Shown in pieces: positions 32,673 through 42,412 of a stretch of 64,000 nt of DNA; within the stretch, counting starts at the first letter, position 1; every line of letters starts with the position of its first letter. The DNA is from Brevibacterium sp. RIT 803 (lineage in GTDB: Bacteria > Actinomycetota > Actinomycetes > Actinomycetales > Brevibacteriaceae): the NCBI RefSeq assembly GCF_016892625.1, contig NZ_JAFEMW010000001.1, forward strand, positions 1,116,001-1,180,000, given 5' to 3'. The position numbers and the translations under genes are program-made. The notes beneath the pieces are model-generated. The model worked only from the letters and a program-made list of their open reading frames with translations. It ran no database searches and was not told where the DNA came from.

Positions 32673-33650
32673 ATGGAGCATATGCGAATCCTGCACATCT
32701 GTCCTGCACCCCGCCTCGACTCCCCCGTTGCCCCAGAGTCTCTGCAGTATCTCGGCCACCAGATCGAACGCCTCAGCCTCGATCAGCTGGGCCGGGCAGA
32801 CTCCAACTCGCTCACTGCCGATATCGTCGTCGCCGACGCCTGCCTGGACCTGTCCTTGGCACCTGCCATCGCCGAGGCGGTGGCGCAGACGCGCATCGCA
32901 GCTCCGATCATCGTCGTGCTCAGCGAAGGCGGACTGGCCACCACCTCGGCGAAATGGAATGTGGCCGACATCGTCCTCACCACTGCCGGCCCAGCCGAGG
33001 TGGAGGCCCGCTTGCGGCTGGCACGTGATCACCACCTGGCGCAGGCCCCACACGGTGCCACCTCGTGGGGAGGCGGGGCCGGCGTGAGCGCAACCGGCTC
33101 GACAGCCACCACCGGAGGATCGCGGCCCGACCGTCCATCCTGGAACACCAGCGGCCCCTGGACGAGCGAGGGCGAGCCCATGATCGTCGTCAGCGGCGCC
33201 CTGCGCATCGACGAGACAGCGTTCACCGCGCACCTGGGCGAGCGCAGCCTCGACCTGACCTACCGCGAATTCGCCCTGCTGAAGTTCTTCGCGATGCACC
33301 CCGAACGTGTCTTCACCCGCGATGAGATCCTGCTCGCGGTGTGGGGCGATGACTACTTCGGAGGCACCCGCACCGTCGATGTGCATGTCCGACGAGTGCG
33401 TGCGAAACTCGGCAAAGACTTCGAGAACGCCATCCACACCGTCCGCTACGTCGGCTACCGTTTCAGCCCCGACTCTGCGGCCGCACACGGCGACGGTGAT
33501 GAGGCAGAGTCGGACGCCGAAGAGACGCCAGACACCGATGCAGCGATGGAAACCGACGAAGCGGCGGTCGCTGACGAGGTCGCGAAGCATGAACAGCCAG
33601 AGCACGAAGAGTCAGAAGCAGAGTCGAACGAGGAGGACGTGAAGGTATGA
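32673..33650 (+). CDS. glnR: GlnR-type OmpR-family response regulator
   Basis: The 325-residue regulator has an atypical receiver at residues 1-115. A Ser/Thr/Gly-rich linker follows to about 160. The winged-helix DNA-binding domain begins LDLTYREFALLKFFAMHP and contains VWGDDYFGGTRTVDVHVRR and TVRYVGYRFSP, closely matching actinobacterial GlnR. GlnR controls nitrogen assimilation and, in some species, carbon and phosphate genes. The receiver is atypical in lacking the usual acidic pair. The C-terminal 50 residues are a Glu/Asp-rich tail, an unusual extension. The start could also be ATG 32682. Its stop overlaps mshD (ATGA), the same gene pair as in mycobacteria. Confidence 0.85.
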   Translation: MEHMRILHICPAPRLDSPVAPESLQYLGHQIERLSLDQLGRADSNSLTADIVVADACLDLSLAPAIAEAVAQTRIAAPIIVVLSEGGLATTSAKWNVADIVLTTAGPAEVEARLRLARDHHLAQAPHGATSWGGGAGVSATGSTATTGGSRPDRPSWNTSGPWTSEGEPMIVVSGALRIDETAFTAHLGERSLDLTYREFALLKFFAMHPERVFTRDEILLAVWGDDYFGGTRTVDVHVRRVRAKLGKDFENAIHTVRYVGYRFSPDSAAAHGDGDEAESDAEETPDTDAAMETDEAAVADEVAKHEQPEHEESEAESNEEDVKV

Positions 33651-34615
33651 GAATCGAAGCCAGCGGAGCTGTGACCGGGACCCCGATCACCACCCTCTCC
33701 GAGGCGGAACTGGCCTTCCTCGACCGCGTGACAGCAGCCGATGGGTCCGCTGAGATCTCCGGCGGACTCCTGGCCATCGCCACCGGCGAGGACGAATCTC
33801 ATTCCGCGCAGACGGCGTCCAGCGTATGGCGAATCTGTGCCGACGACTCAGCAGACTCGAACGACGACGACCGCGCTCTCGTCGGCTTCGGCATCCGCGC
33901 ACTGCAGGGTGATCGTCATGCGGCTGAATTCCTCATCGCCCCCGATCACCGCGGTCAGGGCCTGGGCGAAGAACTCCTGTCAACGATCCTTCAGGAAGAG
34001 CCCGACTCCTGGTGCTGGTCACACGGCGACCACCCGGGAGCCCAGGCACTGGCGAAGAAGCACGACCTCGGTCGTGATCGCGTTCTCTATCAGATGCGCA
34101 CCGATTCGGGTCTCTCACTCGATGATCTGCCGCAGACCTCGGCGCCGGAAGGTGTCACGATCCGCTCCTTTGCCCTCGGTGACGAGGACGGTTGGCGGCG
34201 AGTCAACAATGCGGCCTTCGACTGGCACCCAGAGCAGGGATCGCAGACGGCTGAGGACTTCGCCGAGATCATCCAGGCACCCGACTTCGACCCGGATTCG
34301 GTGATCCTCGCCATCCGGGATGATCAGGTCATCGGATTCCACCAGACCAAGCTCACGGACACGGCCGCTGAAGGCAGCCTCGGCGAGGTCTATGTCGTCG
34401 GGGTCGACCCGAGCATCCATGCCAAGGGCGTGGGCAAGGCGCTGACGATCGAGGGCATGCGCCGGATGGTCGCCGCCGGTGCGAGTGTGATCGAACTCTA
34501 CGTCGAATCCGACAATGCGCCGGCGCTAGGCTTGTACGAGCGGCTGGGATTCCATGTCGCGGTGGCGCACGTGTCCTACGCGCCGGCTTCCTCGACCGAA
34601 CGCAATCAGGAGTAG
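33647..34615 (+). CDS. mshD: Mycothiol synthase (acetyl-CoA:Cys-GlcN-Ins acetyltransferase)
   Basis: The 322-residue protein has two GNAT domains. The N-terminal one contains [20 protein letters not shown]. The active C-terminal one contains [27 protein letters not shown] followed by [21 protein letters not shown]. It catalyses the last step of mycothiol synthesis, acetylating the cysteinyl amine. Length and domain order are typical of MshD. Overlap with glnR is four bases, so the pair is co-translated. ppk begins four bases after its stop. The presence of this gene places the organism among mycothiol-using actinobacteria. Confidence 0.93.
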   Translation: MRIEASGAVTGTPITTLSEAELAFLDRVTAADGSAEISGGLLAIATGEDESHSAQTASSVWRICADDSADSNDDDRALVGFGIRALQGDRHAAEFLIAPDHRGQGLGEELLSTILQEEPDSWCWSHGDHPGAQALAKKHDLGRDRVLYQMRTDSGLSLDDLPQTSAPEGVTIRSFALGDEDGWRRVNNAAFDWHPEQGSQTAEDFAEIIQAPDFDPDSVILAIRDDQVIGFHQTKLTDTAAEGSLGEVYVVGVDPSIHAKGVGKALTIEGMRRMVAAGASVIELYVESDNAPALGLYERLGFHVAVAHVSYAPASSTERNQE

Positions 34616-34619
34616 AGCG

Positions 34620-36764
34620 ATGTACGACATCACTGCAGTCGGAGCGGAACTCGGTCTGCCCGATCCAGAGGATCGATTCCTCGACCGGGAGCTCAGCTGG
34701 CTGGCGTTCAACGAGCGAGTCCTCGATCTCGCCTCCGACCCTGAAATGCCGCTGCTGGAAAGAGTCCGATTCCTCTCCATCTTCGCAACCAACCTCGACG
34801 AGTTCTTCATGGTCCGCGTCGCCGGCCTCAAACGCCGCATCAACACCGGTCTGGCCGTGCCCAGCGTCACCGGTCGGATGCCGCTGCAGGTCATGCACGC
34901 GATCAGCGTCCGGGCACATGACCTCATGACCCGCCACGCCGCCCTACTCAAGGACGACATCGGTCCTCGCCTCGATGCGGAGTCGATCACGAAGGTCCAG
35001 GTGGACGAGCTCACCGAGGACGAACGCGCCAGAGTCGACGAATTCTTCGCCGGCCACGTCTTCCCCGTTCTCACCCCACTTGCGGTGGACCCGGCCCACC
35101 CGTTCCCCTACATCTCCGGACTCTCACTCAACCTCGGCGTCCTGCTGCGCTACCAGGATTCCGGCAAGGAGCTCTTCGCCCGGGTCAAGGTGCCGCCGCG
35201 CCTGCCCCGGTTCTTCAATGTCGCCACGGCCACGGATCGCCCCGCTGGCCGCGACGTCCCCGCCCGCTTCGTCGCGCTCGAAGACATCATCGCCGAACAC
35301 CTCGACACGCTCTTCGAGGGCATGGAGATCATCCACCACTCGACCTTCCGCGTCACCCGCAATGAGGACCTCGAGGTCGAAGAGGACGATGCGGAGAACC
35401 TCCTCAAAGCTCTGGAGAAGGAACTCCTGCGCCGCCGCTTCGGCCCTGCAGTGAGGTTGGAGATCACCGAGAACATCCATCCACGGGTCCGCGAGATGCT
35501 CAAGGACGAACTCGGCATCGACGAGAACGAGATCTACCAGCTGCCCACCCCCCTCGACCTCTCCGGCATGTCAGACATCGCCGACGTTGCCCGCGATGAC
35601 CTGCACTTTCGGAAAATGGTCCCGCAGATGAATAAGGACCTGTCGCTGCGTGAATCCAGCGACCAGGTCGACGTCTTCGCGGCAGTTTCGAACCGCGACA
35701 TCCTGCTCCACCATCCTTACGATTCGTTCTCCACGAGCGTGCAGGCGTTCCTTGAGCAGGCGGCAGCGGACAAGAACGTACTCGCCATCAAGCAGACCCT
35801 CTACCGCACTTCCGGCGACTCCCCGATCATCGATGCCCTCGTCGACGCCGCACAGGCAGGCATCCAGGTGCTCGCGGTCGTAGAGATCAAGGCCCGCTTC
35901 GACGAGGAGGCCAACATCACGTGGGCACGCAAACTCGAACGCGCCGGCGTCCACGTCGTCTACGGAATCGTCGGGCTCAAGACCCACGCGAAGCTCTCCC
36001 TCGTCGTCCGCCAGGAGGCTGAAGGTCTGACCCGCTACTGCCACGTCGGCACCGGCAACTATCACCCGAAGACAGCGCGAGGCTACGAGGACTTCGGGCT
36101 GCTGACCAAGGACAAGAGCGTCGCCGATGACCTGACGAAGCTGTTCAACCAGCTCTCGGGCTATGCGCCGCTGGCCGAGTACTCGCGCCTGCTCGTCGCC
36201 CCCACCCGGGTCCGTTCGGGATTGACCGAACTCATCGACAAGGAGATCGCCATCGCCGAGGCGGGTGGTGCCGGCATGATCCGGATCAAGGTCAACTCCA
36301 TCGTCGACGAGGCGATCATCGATGCCCTCTACATGGCATCCCGGGCCGGAGTCCAGGTCGAAGTCTTCGTCCGCGGCATCTGCGCCCTGCGACCGGGTAT
36401 CCCCGGCGTGAGTGAGAACATCACGGTACGATCCGTGCTCGGCCGTTTCCTCGAGCATTCGCGGACCTTCGTCTTCGGCAACGGCGGAGATCCTCTCGTC
36501 TACATCGGATCAGCTGACATGATGCACCGCAACCTCGACCGCCGCGTCGAAACCCTCGTCGAGCTCGTCGCGGCGAATCACAAAGCGGAGATCATCGAAC
36601 TCTTCGACCTCGCCTTCGCCGACACCACCTCGGCGTTCGTGCTCGCCGCCGACGGCAAATGGACGCGCAGCACCCACGACGATGAGGGCAACCGGCTCAC
36701 CGAATACCAGACGGAGCTCATCCGCCGACATCGCAAGCGCCGACGGATCGGGGAAGAGGCTTGA
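34620..36764 (+). CDS. ppk: Polyphosphate kinase 1
   Basis: This 714-residue PPK1 has the usual length. The N-terminal domain starts [20 protein letters not shown]. The head domain follows. The two PLD-like catalytic domains contain [18 protein letters not shown], and [10 protein letters not shown] with the autophosphorylated His456. [20 protein letters not shown] follows. It reversibly transfers the ATP gamma-phosphate to polyphosphate. GGAG seven bases upstream fixes ATG 34620. It lies between mshD and a NUDIX gene and 2.2 kb before pstSCAB, consistent with joint handling of phosphate. The final 15 residues are highly basic (HRKRRRIGE). Confidence 0.96.
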   Translation: MYDITAVGAELGLPDPEDRFLDRELSWLAFNERVLDLASDPEMPLLERVRFLSIFATNLDEFFMVRVAGLKRRINTGLAVPSVTGRMPLQVMHAISVRAHDLMTRHAALLKDDIGPRLDAESITKVQVDELTEDERARVDEFFAGHVFPVLTPLAVDPAHPFPYISGLSLNLGVLLRYQDSGKELFARVKVPPRLPRFFNVATATDRPAGRDVPARFVALEDIIAEHLDTLFEGMEIIHHSTFRVTRNEDLEVEEDDAENLLKALEKELLRRRFGPAVRLEITENIHPRVREMLKDELGIDENEIYQLPTPLDLSGMSDIADVARDDLHFRKMVPQMNKDLSLRESSDQVDVFAAVSNRDILLHHPYDSFSTSVQAFLEQAAADKNVLAIKQTLYRTSGDSPIIDALVDAAQAGIQVLAVVEIKARFDEEANITWARKLERAGVHVVYGIVGLKTHAKLSLVVRQEAEGLTRYCHVGTGNYHPKTARGYEDFGLLTKDKSVADDLTKLFNQLSGYAPLAEYSRLLVAPTRVRSGLTELIDKEIAIAEAGGAGMIRIKVNSIVDEAIIDALYMASRAGVQVEVFVRGICALRPGIPGVSENITVRSVLGRFLEHSRTFVFGNGGDPLVYIGSADMMHRNLDRRVETLVELVAANHKAEIIELFDLAFADTTSAFVLAADGKWTRSTHDDEGNRLTEYQTELIRRHRKRRRIGEEA

Positions 36765-37735
36765 GTGCGAAATCGGTCGGTTCCGCGCAGGCGTCCTCAC
36801 GCGTCACCGCCGATATCCTCGCCGCCGGCGCCCTGTGCTGGCGCAACGGCAGCGAAGGACTCGAAGTCGCTCTCATCCACCGTCCCCGCTACAACGACTG
36901 GTCCTGGCCCAAGGGCAAGGTGGAATCCGGCGAGACCCTTCCGGAGACGGCGATTCGGGAGGTCAAGGAGGAGACGGGACTCGACATCACCCTCGGCGTC
37001 CCCCTGCCTGCGGCGGAATACATGGTCGGCGGAAAGTACCTCAAGAAGGTCTTCTACTGGTCAGCGCAGGTCAAGGGCGAGCACGCCTTCACACCGATGA
37101 ATCAACGCGAAGTCGACGACGTGAGGTGGTTTCCCGTCGGTGAGGCGCGAACGAAGCTGAGCTCCTACGCGGATCGCGACCAGCTCGATGCGCTGGAGAA
37201 GTTCGATTCGACCAACGCACTGCGCGCCTGGCCGCTGATCCTCGTCCGCCACGGGAAGGCATTTCCCCGAGCGAAGTGGCATGAGACGGAGCATGTGCGC
37301 CCGCTGCTGGCGCTGGGGACCCGCCAAGCCATGGCACTGACCGGACTGCTCTCAGCGTGGGGGACGAAGAGGCTGATCTCGAGCCCCTGGAAGCGGTGCA
37401 TGGCCACGCTCGCTCCCCTGTCCGCGGCGACCGGCAAGCCCATCCGCAGGGCTTCATGCCTGAGCGAGAAGGCGAGCTCTGCGAACCCGGACAAGACCAC
37501 CAGATTCATCGAGAAGCTGCTGGAGAAGGGCAGGCCGGTCATCTACTGCACCCACCGGCCCGTCCTGCCGCTGATCCTCGCCGTCTATGCGAAGTACGCC
37601 CCCCAGCGCATCGCGGAGAAGCTGCCGCGCGAAGACCCCTACCTCAAACCCGGTGAGATCCTCGTCGCCTATGTGCGTCCGGGCGCAGTGCCGCGCATCG
37701 TCGAATTCGAACGGATCCGCCCGATCGACGCCTGA
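36761..37735 (+). CDS. NUDIX hydrolase fused to histidine phosphatase (MutT1-like)
   Basis: The protein has 324 residues and two domains. The NUDIX box spans 52-74 (GKVESG...REVKEETGL). The C-terminal domain carries the phosphoglycerate-mutase-type motif LVRHGKA (Arg163, His164), then [10 protein letters not shown] and TCHR-like IYCTHRPVL. This pairing defines the mycobacterial MutT1 group, which cleaves 8-oxo-dGTP and diadenosine polyphosphates. A TTG start overlaps the ppk stop (TTGA); GGAAGAGG precedes it. Adjacency to ppk is common in actinobacteria. The last 67 bases overlap the 3' end of a convergent methyltransferase gene. Confidence 0.92.
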   Translation: MSAKSVGSAQASSRVTADILAAGALCWRNGSEGLEVALIHRPRYNDWSWPKGKVESGETLPETAIREVKEETGLDITLGVPLPAAEYMVGGKYLKKVFYWSAQVKGEHAFTPMNQREVDDVRWFPVGEARTKLSSYADRDQLDALEKFDSTNALRAWPLILVRHGKAFPRAKWHETEHVRPLLALGTRQAMALTGLLSAWGTKRLISSPWKRCMATLAPLSAATGKPIRRASCLSEKASSANPDKTTRFIEKLLEKGRPVIYCTHRPVLPLILAVYAKYAPQRIAEKLPREDPYLKPGEILVAYVRPGAVPRIVEFERIRPIDA

Positions 37736-38598
37736 GCCTGACCCGCAGAAGAGTCCCCACCATCAATGGTGCACGTCGCACCGTAGAGAATCGGTCCGAG
37801 AACAATGCCGTCGGCGGCGTCGATCTCCGCGCAGAGCCTTTCGGTGAGCGTAGCGATGTCGATCTCATCGGCAGTCGCGATGCCGAGCTTCCCGATGATC
37901 GGCACCAGAGCCTCGACAACATTGGCCCAGCCGAAGGTCGGAAGTTCGTCTCCGCCGCCGACGGGCGCGTCCACCGTCAGATGGGGGTCGGGCAGCCCAG
38001 CCCGGCGAAACGCTGCGAAGAGATCCGGACCCATCCGCATGTGGACGCCGGAGGTGCCGAAGACTTCGAAGATCCACGATCGCACCTCCGCCCACAGTGG
38101 GGTGCTCACACTCGTCCACTGGTGTGTCACATCCAGTTCGTGCATGCAGAGCAGTCCGCCGGGACGAACGTGGTCAGCTGCGCGGCGCAGGACCGCGACC
38201 GGATCGGGCAGGTGCATGAGAACAGCTCGGCCGATGACTGCGTCGAATTCCTCGTCGAGGTCGAGATCGCGAAGATCCATTTCGGCGAATTCGACCTGGG
38301 GGCGCTTCGACAACGCTCGTTGCGCGGCCTCGAGGGCGTTCGCGTCGCGGTCGACTGCCAGCACTCTGCCTTCCTCGCCGACAAGATCAGCAGCGATCGC
38401 GGCCACCGATCCGGCGCCCGTGCCGAGATCGAGCACGCGCATTCCCGGACAGATCTCTGAATCCGCGAGGAATAGCCTCGTGAGCGGATCGAGAACGACC
38501 GCCTGATCGCGCAACCGCTGATGCTCGCCTTCGGATTCGCCGAGCAGGTATCGGCTGTTGTGGTCACTGGGGCTGGTGGGGTGAGCTGGGGTGTGCAT
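37669..38598 (-). CDS. Class I SAM-dependent methyltransferase
   Basis: The 309-residue protein has motif I VLDLGTGAGSVAAIAADL, strand 2 VLAVDRDANALEAAQ, motif II EFDAVIGRAVLMHLPDP, and motif III VRPGGLLCMHELD. It is a small-molecule methyltransferase with a long C-terminal lid. The C-terminal 25 residues are low complexity and are read antisense to the end of the NUDIX gene, so the true protein may end in non-homologous sequence. GAGGAG five bases before ATG 38598 supports the start. It diverges from pstS, sharing the 380-base upstream region. Confidence 0.82.
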   Translation of the reverse strand: MHTPAHPTSPSDHNSRYLLGESEGEHQRLRDQAVVLDPLTRLFLADSEICPGMRVLDLGTGAGSVAAIAADLVGEEGRVLAVDRDANALEAAQRALSKRPQVEFAEMDLRDLDLDEEFDAVIGRAVLMHLPDPVAVLRRAADHVRPGGLLCMHELDVTHQWTSVSTPLWAEVRSWIFEVFGTSGVHMRMGPDLFAAFRRAGLPDPHLTVDAPVGGGDELPTFGWANVVEALVPIIGKLGIATADEIDIATLTERLCAEIDAADGIVLGPILYGATCTIDGGDSSAGQAQASIGRIRSNSTMRGTAPGRT

Positions 38599-38978
38599 GA
38601 TCTCTCCTCGTCGCTGAGTCCATGATCGGTTCTGCTCTGCGGATGCCCCTGCCGCTGAGGGTGACCACGGTACGGGCTGTGAAGACCACAGTATTGAGCG
38701 GCCATCTGGGCGACAAGAAGTCGACGAACCTCAGCGCGCGGCCCCGCGAAAGCAGGCCGATTCAGCCCTGCGAAATCGGGACAAAGTCGTCCCGACAAGC
38801 ATCCTTTCATGAATTCGCAGGTTCCTGTGATGGAGCACTCACCCGGACCTGAAGCCTTCAGGATCCATTCACCCTCCATTCACTTAGCGACTCCCAGGGC
38901 TTTACACACGATACTTAGCGTGTAACACGAAAGATCGAGCAATCTCGAACAGTGTTCTCATATTCGAAAGGCATCTTC
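38599..38978. promoter_or_regulatory. Divergent regulatory region methyltransferase / pstS
   Basis: This 380-base region has no gene. It contains the PHO-box-like repeat (38867-38888), a 15-bp palindrome CCTGAAG-C-CTTCAGG at 38848-38862, and a possible pstS -10, TAGCGT, at 38916-38921. A further half-site-like ACTCACCC lies at 38837-38844 but is out of register with the main repeat. The left half holds nothing I can name. Confidence 0.55.
38867..38888 (+). promoter_or_regulatory. PHO box: two 11-bp direct repeats upstream of pstS
   Basis: The units ATTCACCCTCC and ATTCACTTAGC stand exactly 11 bases apart. They match the actinobacterial PhoP-box format of 11-bp direct repeats with a TTCAC core. 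The box ends 27 bases before a TANNNT -10 (38916), the position expected for a phosphate-starvation activator. The phoR-phoP genes are not in the window. Confidence 0.65.
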
Positions 38979-40079
38979 GTGAAGCTGAAGCACCTGGCAC
39001 CATCCGCTGCAATCCTCGCAGCCGGCGCACTCACCCTGTCGGCCTGCGGCGGAACCTCAGCCACTGGAGAAGAAGCAAGCGGCGGCGACAGTGACCTGCA
39101 GGGCACACTGACCGGAATCGGCGCCTCATCGCAGAAGGCCGCGATGGACGCATGGACCGCTGACTTCGCCTCAGAGAACTCCGGCGTGACCGTCAACTAC
39201 TCCCCCGACGGTTCAGGTGCGGGCCGTGAGCAGTTCCTGGCCGGAAACGCTCAGTTCGCCGGTTCAGACGCTCACCTCGATGACGACGAAGCCAAGCAGG
39301 GCAAAGAGGCCTGCGGCGCCGATGGAGCCTACGAGTTCCCTGTCTACATCTCCCCCATCGCAGTGACCTTCAACGTCAAGGGCGTCGATGAACTCAACCT
39401 CTCACCCTCGACGATCGCGAAGATCTTCAAGGGCGAGATCAGCAAGTGGAACGACAAGGCCATCAAGGCAGACAATCCTGATGCCAAGCTTCCTGACACG
39501 AAGATCACCGCCGTCCACCGTGCCGATGACTCCGGCACCACGGAGAACTTTGCCGAGTACCTCAAGGCCACGGCCGAGAAGGACTGGGTCGCTGAGGTCA
39601 GCGGGGACTTCCCCAAGGACTTCGGTGGTGAAGCCGCACAGGGCACCGACGGTGTCGTGCAGACCGTCTCCGACACCGATGGAGCCATCGGCTACGCAGA
39701 CGCCTCAGCCGTCGGATCACTGAGCAAGGCCAAGGTGAAGGTCGGCGACGAATACGTCGAGCTCTCCGCCGATGCGGCCTCCAAGGTCGTTGACGCCTCC
39801 GAAAAGGTCAAGGGCCGCGGCGAAGGCGACCTCGCCTTCGACCTGGCTCGCGACACCACTGAATCGGGCGCCTACCCGATCGTCCTCGTCTCTTACCACG
39901 TCGTCTGCTCGTCCTACAAGGACCAGGAGACCGTTGATATGGTCAAGGCCTGGGAGAAGTTCGTCGTGTCCGAAGAAGGACAGAAGTCGGCAGCGGATTC
40001 CGCCGGCTCTGCACCACTGTCCGACGATCTGCGTTCGCAGATCGAAACCGTCATCGATTCGATCAAGGTTGAAGGCTGA
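38979..40079 (+). CDS. pstS: Phosphate ABC transporter, phosphate-binding lipoprotein
   Basis: The 366-residue protein starts with VKLKHLAPSAAILAAGALTL and a lipobox LSAC|GG, so it is anchored by lipid outside the membrane. Mature-domain motifs include ITGIGASS-like LTGIGASSQ, VNYSPDGSGAGREQFL, IAKIFKGEISKWNDKAIKADNP (continuous family block), and VHRADDSGTTENF, which contacts phosphate. GTG 38979 has AAAGG seven bases upstream. A more upstream GTG reading would disturb the signal peptide. It captures phosphate for PstCAB, whose genes follow a hairpin. It is probably induced through the PHO box. Confidence 0.95.
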   Translation: MKLKHLAPSAAILAAGALTLSACGGTSATGEEASGGDSDLQGTLTGIGASSQKAAMDAWTADFASENSGVTVNYSPDGSGAGREQFLAGNAQFAGSDAHLDDDEAKQGKEACGADGAYEFPVYISPIAVTFNVKGVDELNLSPSTIAKIFKGEISKWNDKAIKADNPDAKLPDTKITAVHRADDSGTTENFAEYLKATAEKDWVAEVSGDFPKDFGGEAAQGTDGVVQTVSDTDGAIGYADASAVGSLSKAKVKVGDEYVELSADAASKVVDASEKVKGRGEGDLAFDLARDTTESGAYPIVLVSYHVVCSSYKDQETVDMVKAWEKFVVSEEGQKSAADSAGSAPLSDDLRSQIETVIDSIKVEG

Positions 40080-40113
40080 TTCTTGGCCACTGACCTGCAG
40101 AATTGATAAGTCC

Positions 40114-40144
40114 AAGAGCGGCGCAGCGACCCTGCGCCGCTCTT
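40114..40144 (+). terminator. 13-bp stem hairpin between pstS and pstC (partial terminator)
   Basis: The repeat AAGAGCGGCGCAG pairs perfectly with its complement across a 5-base CGACC loop. The stem ends in CTCTT. It begins 35 bases after the pstS stop. It should reduce read-through so that PstS is made in excess over PstCAB. Confidence 0.8.
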
Positions 40145-40198
40145 CGGTGCCTAGGGATCCGTCCACCGGATCCACCGCAAGTTTCATGAGGAGCACTT

Positions 40199-41206
40199 GT
40201 GCCGACCAGCACACAGACCACAGTGTCCGGCCCTGCCGGAGCACCTGAGCCGGACTCACATCCCAAGTCCGGCACGGGCCAGAGACCCAAAGCCGTCGTT
40301 CGTCCCGGTGACCGAATCTTCTCGGCAGCGACGCTCATCGCCGGAATCCTGATCCTGCTCATCCTGGCAGGAGTCGCCCTGTTCCTTCTGGCACAGTCCA
40401 AGGACACCATCGAAGCTCAGGTCAATGATCCGAGCTCGATCACCGGCGGCAACGGATTCTTCTCCTACGTCTGGCCGCTTGTCATCGGCACACTGATCTC
40501 CTCCGCCATCGCCCTGCTCGTGGCCACACCGTTCGCACTGGGCATCGCACTGTTCACCACGCACATGGCGCCACGGAAGCTGGCGCCAACACTCGGCTAC
40601 GTCATCGACCTGCTCGCTGCGATCCCCTCGGTCGTCTACGGCCTCTGGGGAATTGCCCTTGCCGGCAGCCTCACAGATTTCTACCTGTGGCTGTCGAAGT
40701 GGTTCGGGTGGATCCCGATCTTCGCCCCCGATGCGAACGGCGATGTGTCGAACACCGGCCGCACTCTGCTGACGGCCTCTCTCGTGCTCTCCATCATGAT
40801 CCTGCCGATCATCACCTCCCTGACTCGGGAGATCTTCCTGCAGACTCCCCGTCTGCAGGAAGAAGCTGCGCTGGCACTCGGCGCCACACGCTGGGAGATG
40901 ATCCGCATGTCGGTGCTGCCGTTCGGAAAGTCCGGCATCGCCTCGGCGACCATGCTCGGCCTCGGTCGTGCACTCGGCGAAACCATGGCCGTGGCCATGA
41001 TCCTCTCCCCCGGTCTGCTCACCGCGTCCTTGGTGGTCAGCGGCAACCAGACCATCGCGTCTGAAATCGCGCAGAACTTCCCCGAAGCCGCCGGACTGCG
41101 ACTGTCCGAGTTGATCACAGTCGGCCTCGTCCTCTTCGTCATCACCCTGCTGGTGAATATGGGCGCACGTGCAATTGTTGCCAAGACCTCGGTGAAGGGC
41201 AGTTGA
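40199..41206 (+). CDS. pstC: Phosphate ABC transporter permease
   Basis: The 335-residue permease has six helices. A long hydrophilic N-terminal tail precedes the first, IFSAATLIAGILILLILAGV. Further markers are AAIPSVVYGLWGIA, the PstC-type periplasmic loop, and EEAALALGATRWEMIRMSVL, the EAA loop that meets PstB. GTG 40199 has GAGGAG six bases upstream. pstA starts two bases after its stop. Confidence 0.95.
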   Translation: MPTSTQTTVSGPAGAPEPDSHPKSGTGQRPKAVVRPGDRIFSAATLIAGILILLILAGVALFLLAQSKDTIEAQVNDPSSITGGNGFFSYVWPLVIGTLISSAIALLVATPFALGIALFTTHMAPRKLAPTLGYVIDLLAAIPSVVYGLWGIALAGSLTDFYLWLSKWFGWIPIFAPDANGDVSNTGRTLLTASLVLSIMILPIITSLTREIFLQTPRLQEEAALALGATRWEMIRMSVLPFGKSGIASATMLGLGRALGETMAVAMILSPGLLTASLVVSGNQTIASEIAQNFPEAAGLRLSELITVGLVLFVITLLVNMGARAIVAKTSVKGS

Positions 41207-41208
41207 GA

Positions 41209-42348
41209 ATGTTGACTACTACGAACAATTCGACGACCACGTCCCGCACCCTGACCTCGAAGCAGCTGCCCAAGGCCACACCATGGGTGGTTGCAGTCGC
41301 CTCGATCATCGTCGCGATCATCATCAGCTTCATCGCCTTCGGCGGGTTCAACATCCCAGTCGTCGCGGTTCTCGCCGGGCTCATCAACGTGGTGGCCGTG
41401 TTCGCGATCTCTGCGTCCTACGAGGGCCGCCGCAAGGCCACCGACCGGGTGGCCACCACCGTCGTCACATCCTCATTTATCCTCGCCTGTGTTCCCCTCA
41501 TATCACTGCTCTGGATGACCATCTCCAAGGGCGGAGCCGCTATCAGCTTCGACCTCCTCTCCCGCACGATGCTCGGCATGAAGGGCGTCCTCGACCAGCA
41601 GTACGTCGCGGGTGAGGCAACGATTGCCGGTGGCTTCTACCACGCGATCGTCGGCACCGTGCTGATCACGGCCATGGCCTGCATCATCTCGATCCCCATC
41701 GGTGTGCTGACCGCGATCTACCTCGTCGAGTACGCCGAGAAGAACAGGCTGGGCAAGGCCATCACGTTCCTCGTCGACGTGATGACCGGCATCCCCTCGA
41801 TCGTCGCCGGACTCTTCGCCTTCGCACTATTCTCCACCATCGCCGGGTTCATCATGCCGGACGCGGCAGGCATCGCGAAGACAGGCTTCACCGCCGCCGT
41901 AGCACTGTCGGTGCTCATGATTCCGATCGTCGTGCGCAACACGGAGGAGATCCTGCGCCTGGTCCCGATGGATCTGCGAGAGGCGTCCTACGCACTGGGC
42001 GTGCCGAAATGGAAGACGATCGTCAAAATCGTTCTGCCCACCTCGGTGTCGGGCATCCTTTCCGGCATCACCATCGCGATCGCCCGCGTCATCGGCGAAA
42101 CCGCACCGATCATGGTCACCGCCGGATTCGCCAAGGCTCTCAACTGGAACCTGTTCTCCGGTTGGATGTCGACTCTGCCGACCTTCATCTACGATTCGCA
42201 GCTGCGACCGGTGTCTCCCGGCGATGCCGCACTGGCCAGCTCCGAGCGAGCGTGGGCAGCAGCCCTCGTCCTCGTCGCCCTGGTCATGCTCCTCAACCTC
42301 TTGGCCCGCGTCATCGCGAAGGTGCTGGCTCCGAAGGCAGGACGCTGA
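41209..42348 (+). CDS. pstA: Phosphate ABC transporter permease
   Basis: The 379-residue protein is longer than most PstA because of extra N-terminal helices. Markers are MTGIPSIVAGLFAFALF, and LREASYALGVPKWKTIVKIVL, the cytoplasmic EAA loop. GETAPIMVTAGFA is diagnostic of PstA. ATG 41209 has AAGGGC ten bases upstream; a TTG two codons earlier overlaps the pstC stop. It pairs with PstC as the membrane channel. Confidence 0.95.
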   Translation: MLTTTNNSTTTSRTLTSKQLPKATPWVVAVASIIVAIIISFIAFGGFNIPVVAVLAGLINVVAVFAISASYEGRRKATDRVATTVVTSSFILACVPLISLLWMTISKGGAAISFDLLSRTMLGMKGVLDQQYVAGEATIAGGFYHAIVGTVLITAMACIISIPIGVLTAIYLVEYAEKNRLGKAITFLVDVMTGIPSIVAGLFAFALFSTIAGFIMPDAAGIAKTGFTAAVALSVLMIPIVVRNTEEILRLVPMDLREASYALGVPKWKTIVKIVLPTSVSGILSGITIAIARVIGETAPIMVTAGFAKALNWNLFSGWMSTLPTFIYDSQLRPVSPGDAALASSERAWAAALVLVALVMLLNLLARVIAKVLAPKAGR

Positions 42349-42412
42349 TGAAGCGCTGAGGCCCCGCCGCACGTCATACTTGTTCCAGACATTCCACAGA
42401 TAGGGAAACACA

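Noticed and set aside
40081-40198. Riboswitch between pstS and pstC
   Set aside because: The only structure is a simple hairpin with no conserved riboswitch core. Its position suits a partial terminator.
42346-42357. Tiny frame ATGAAGCGCTGA after pstA
   Set aside because: Three codons overlapping the pstA stop have no meaning as a gene.
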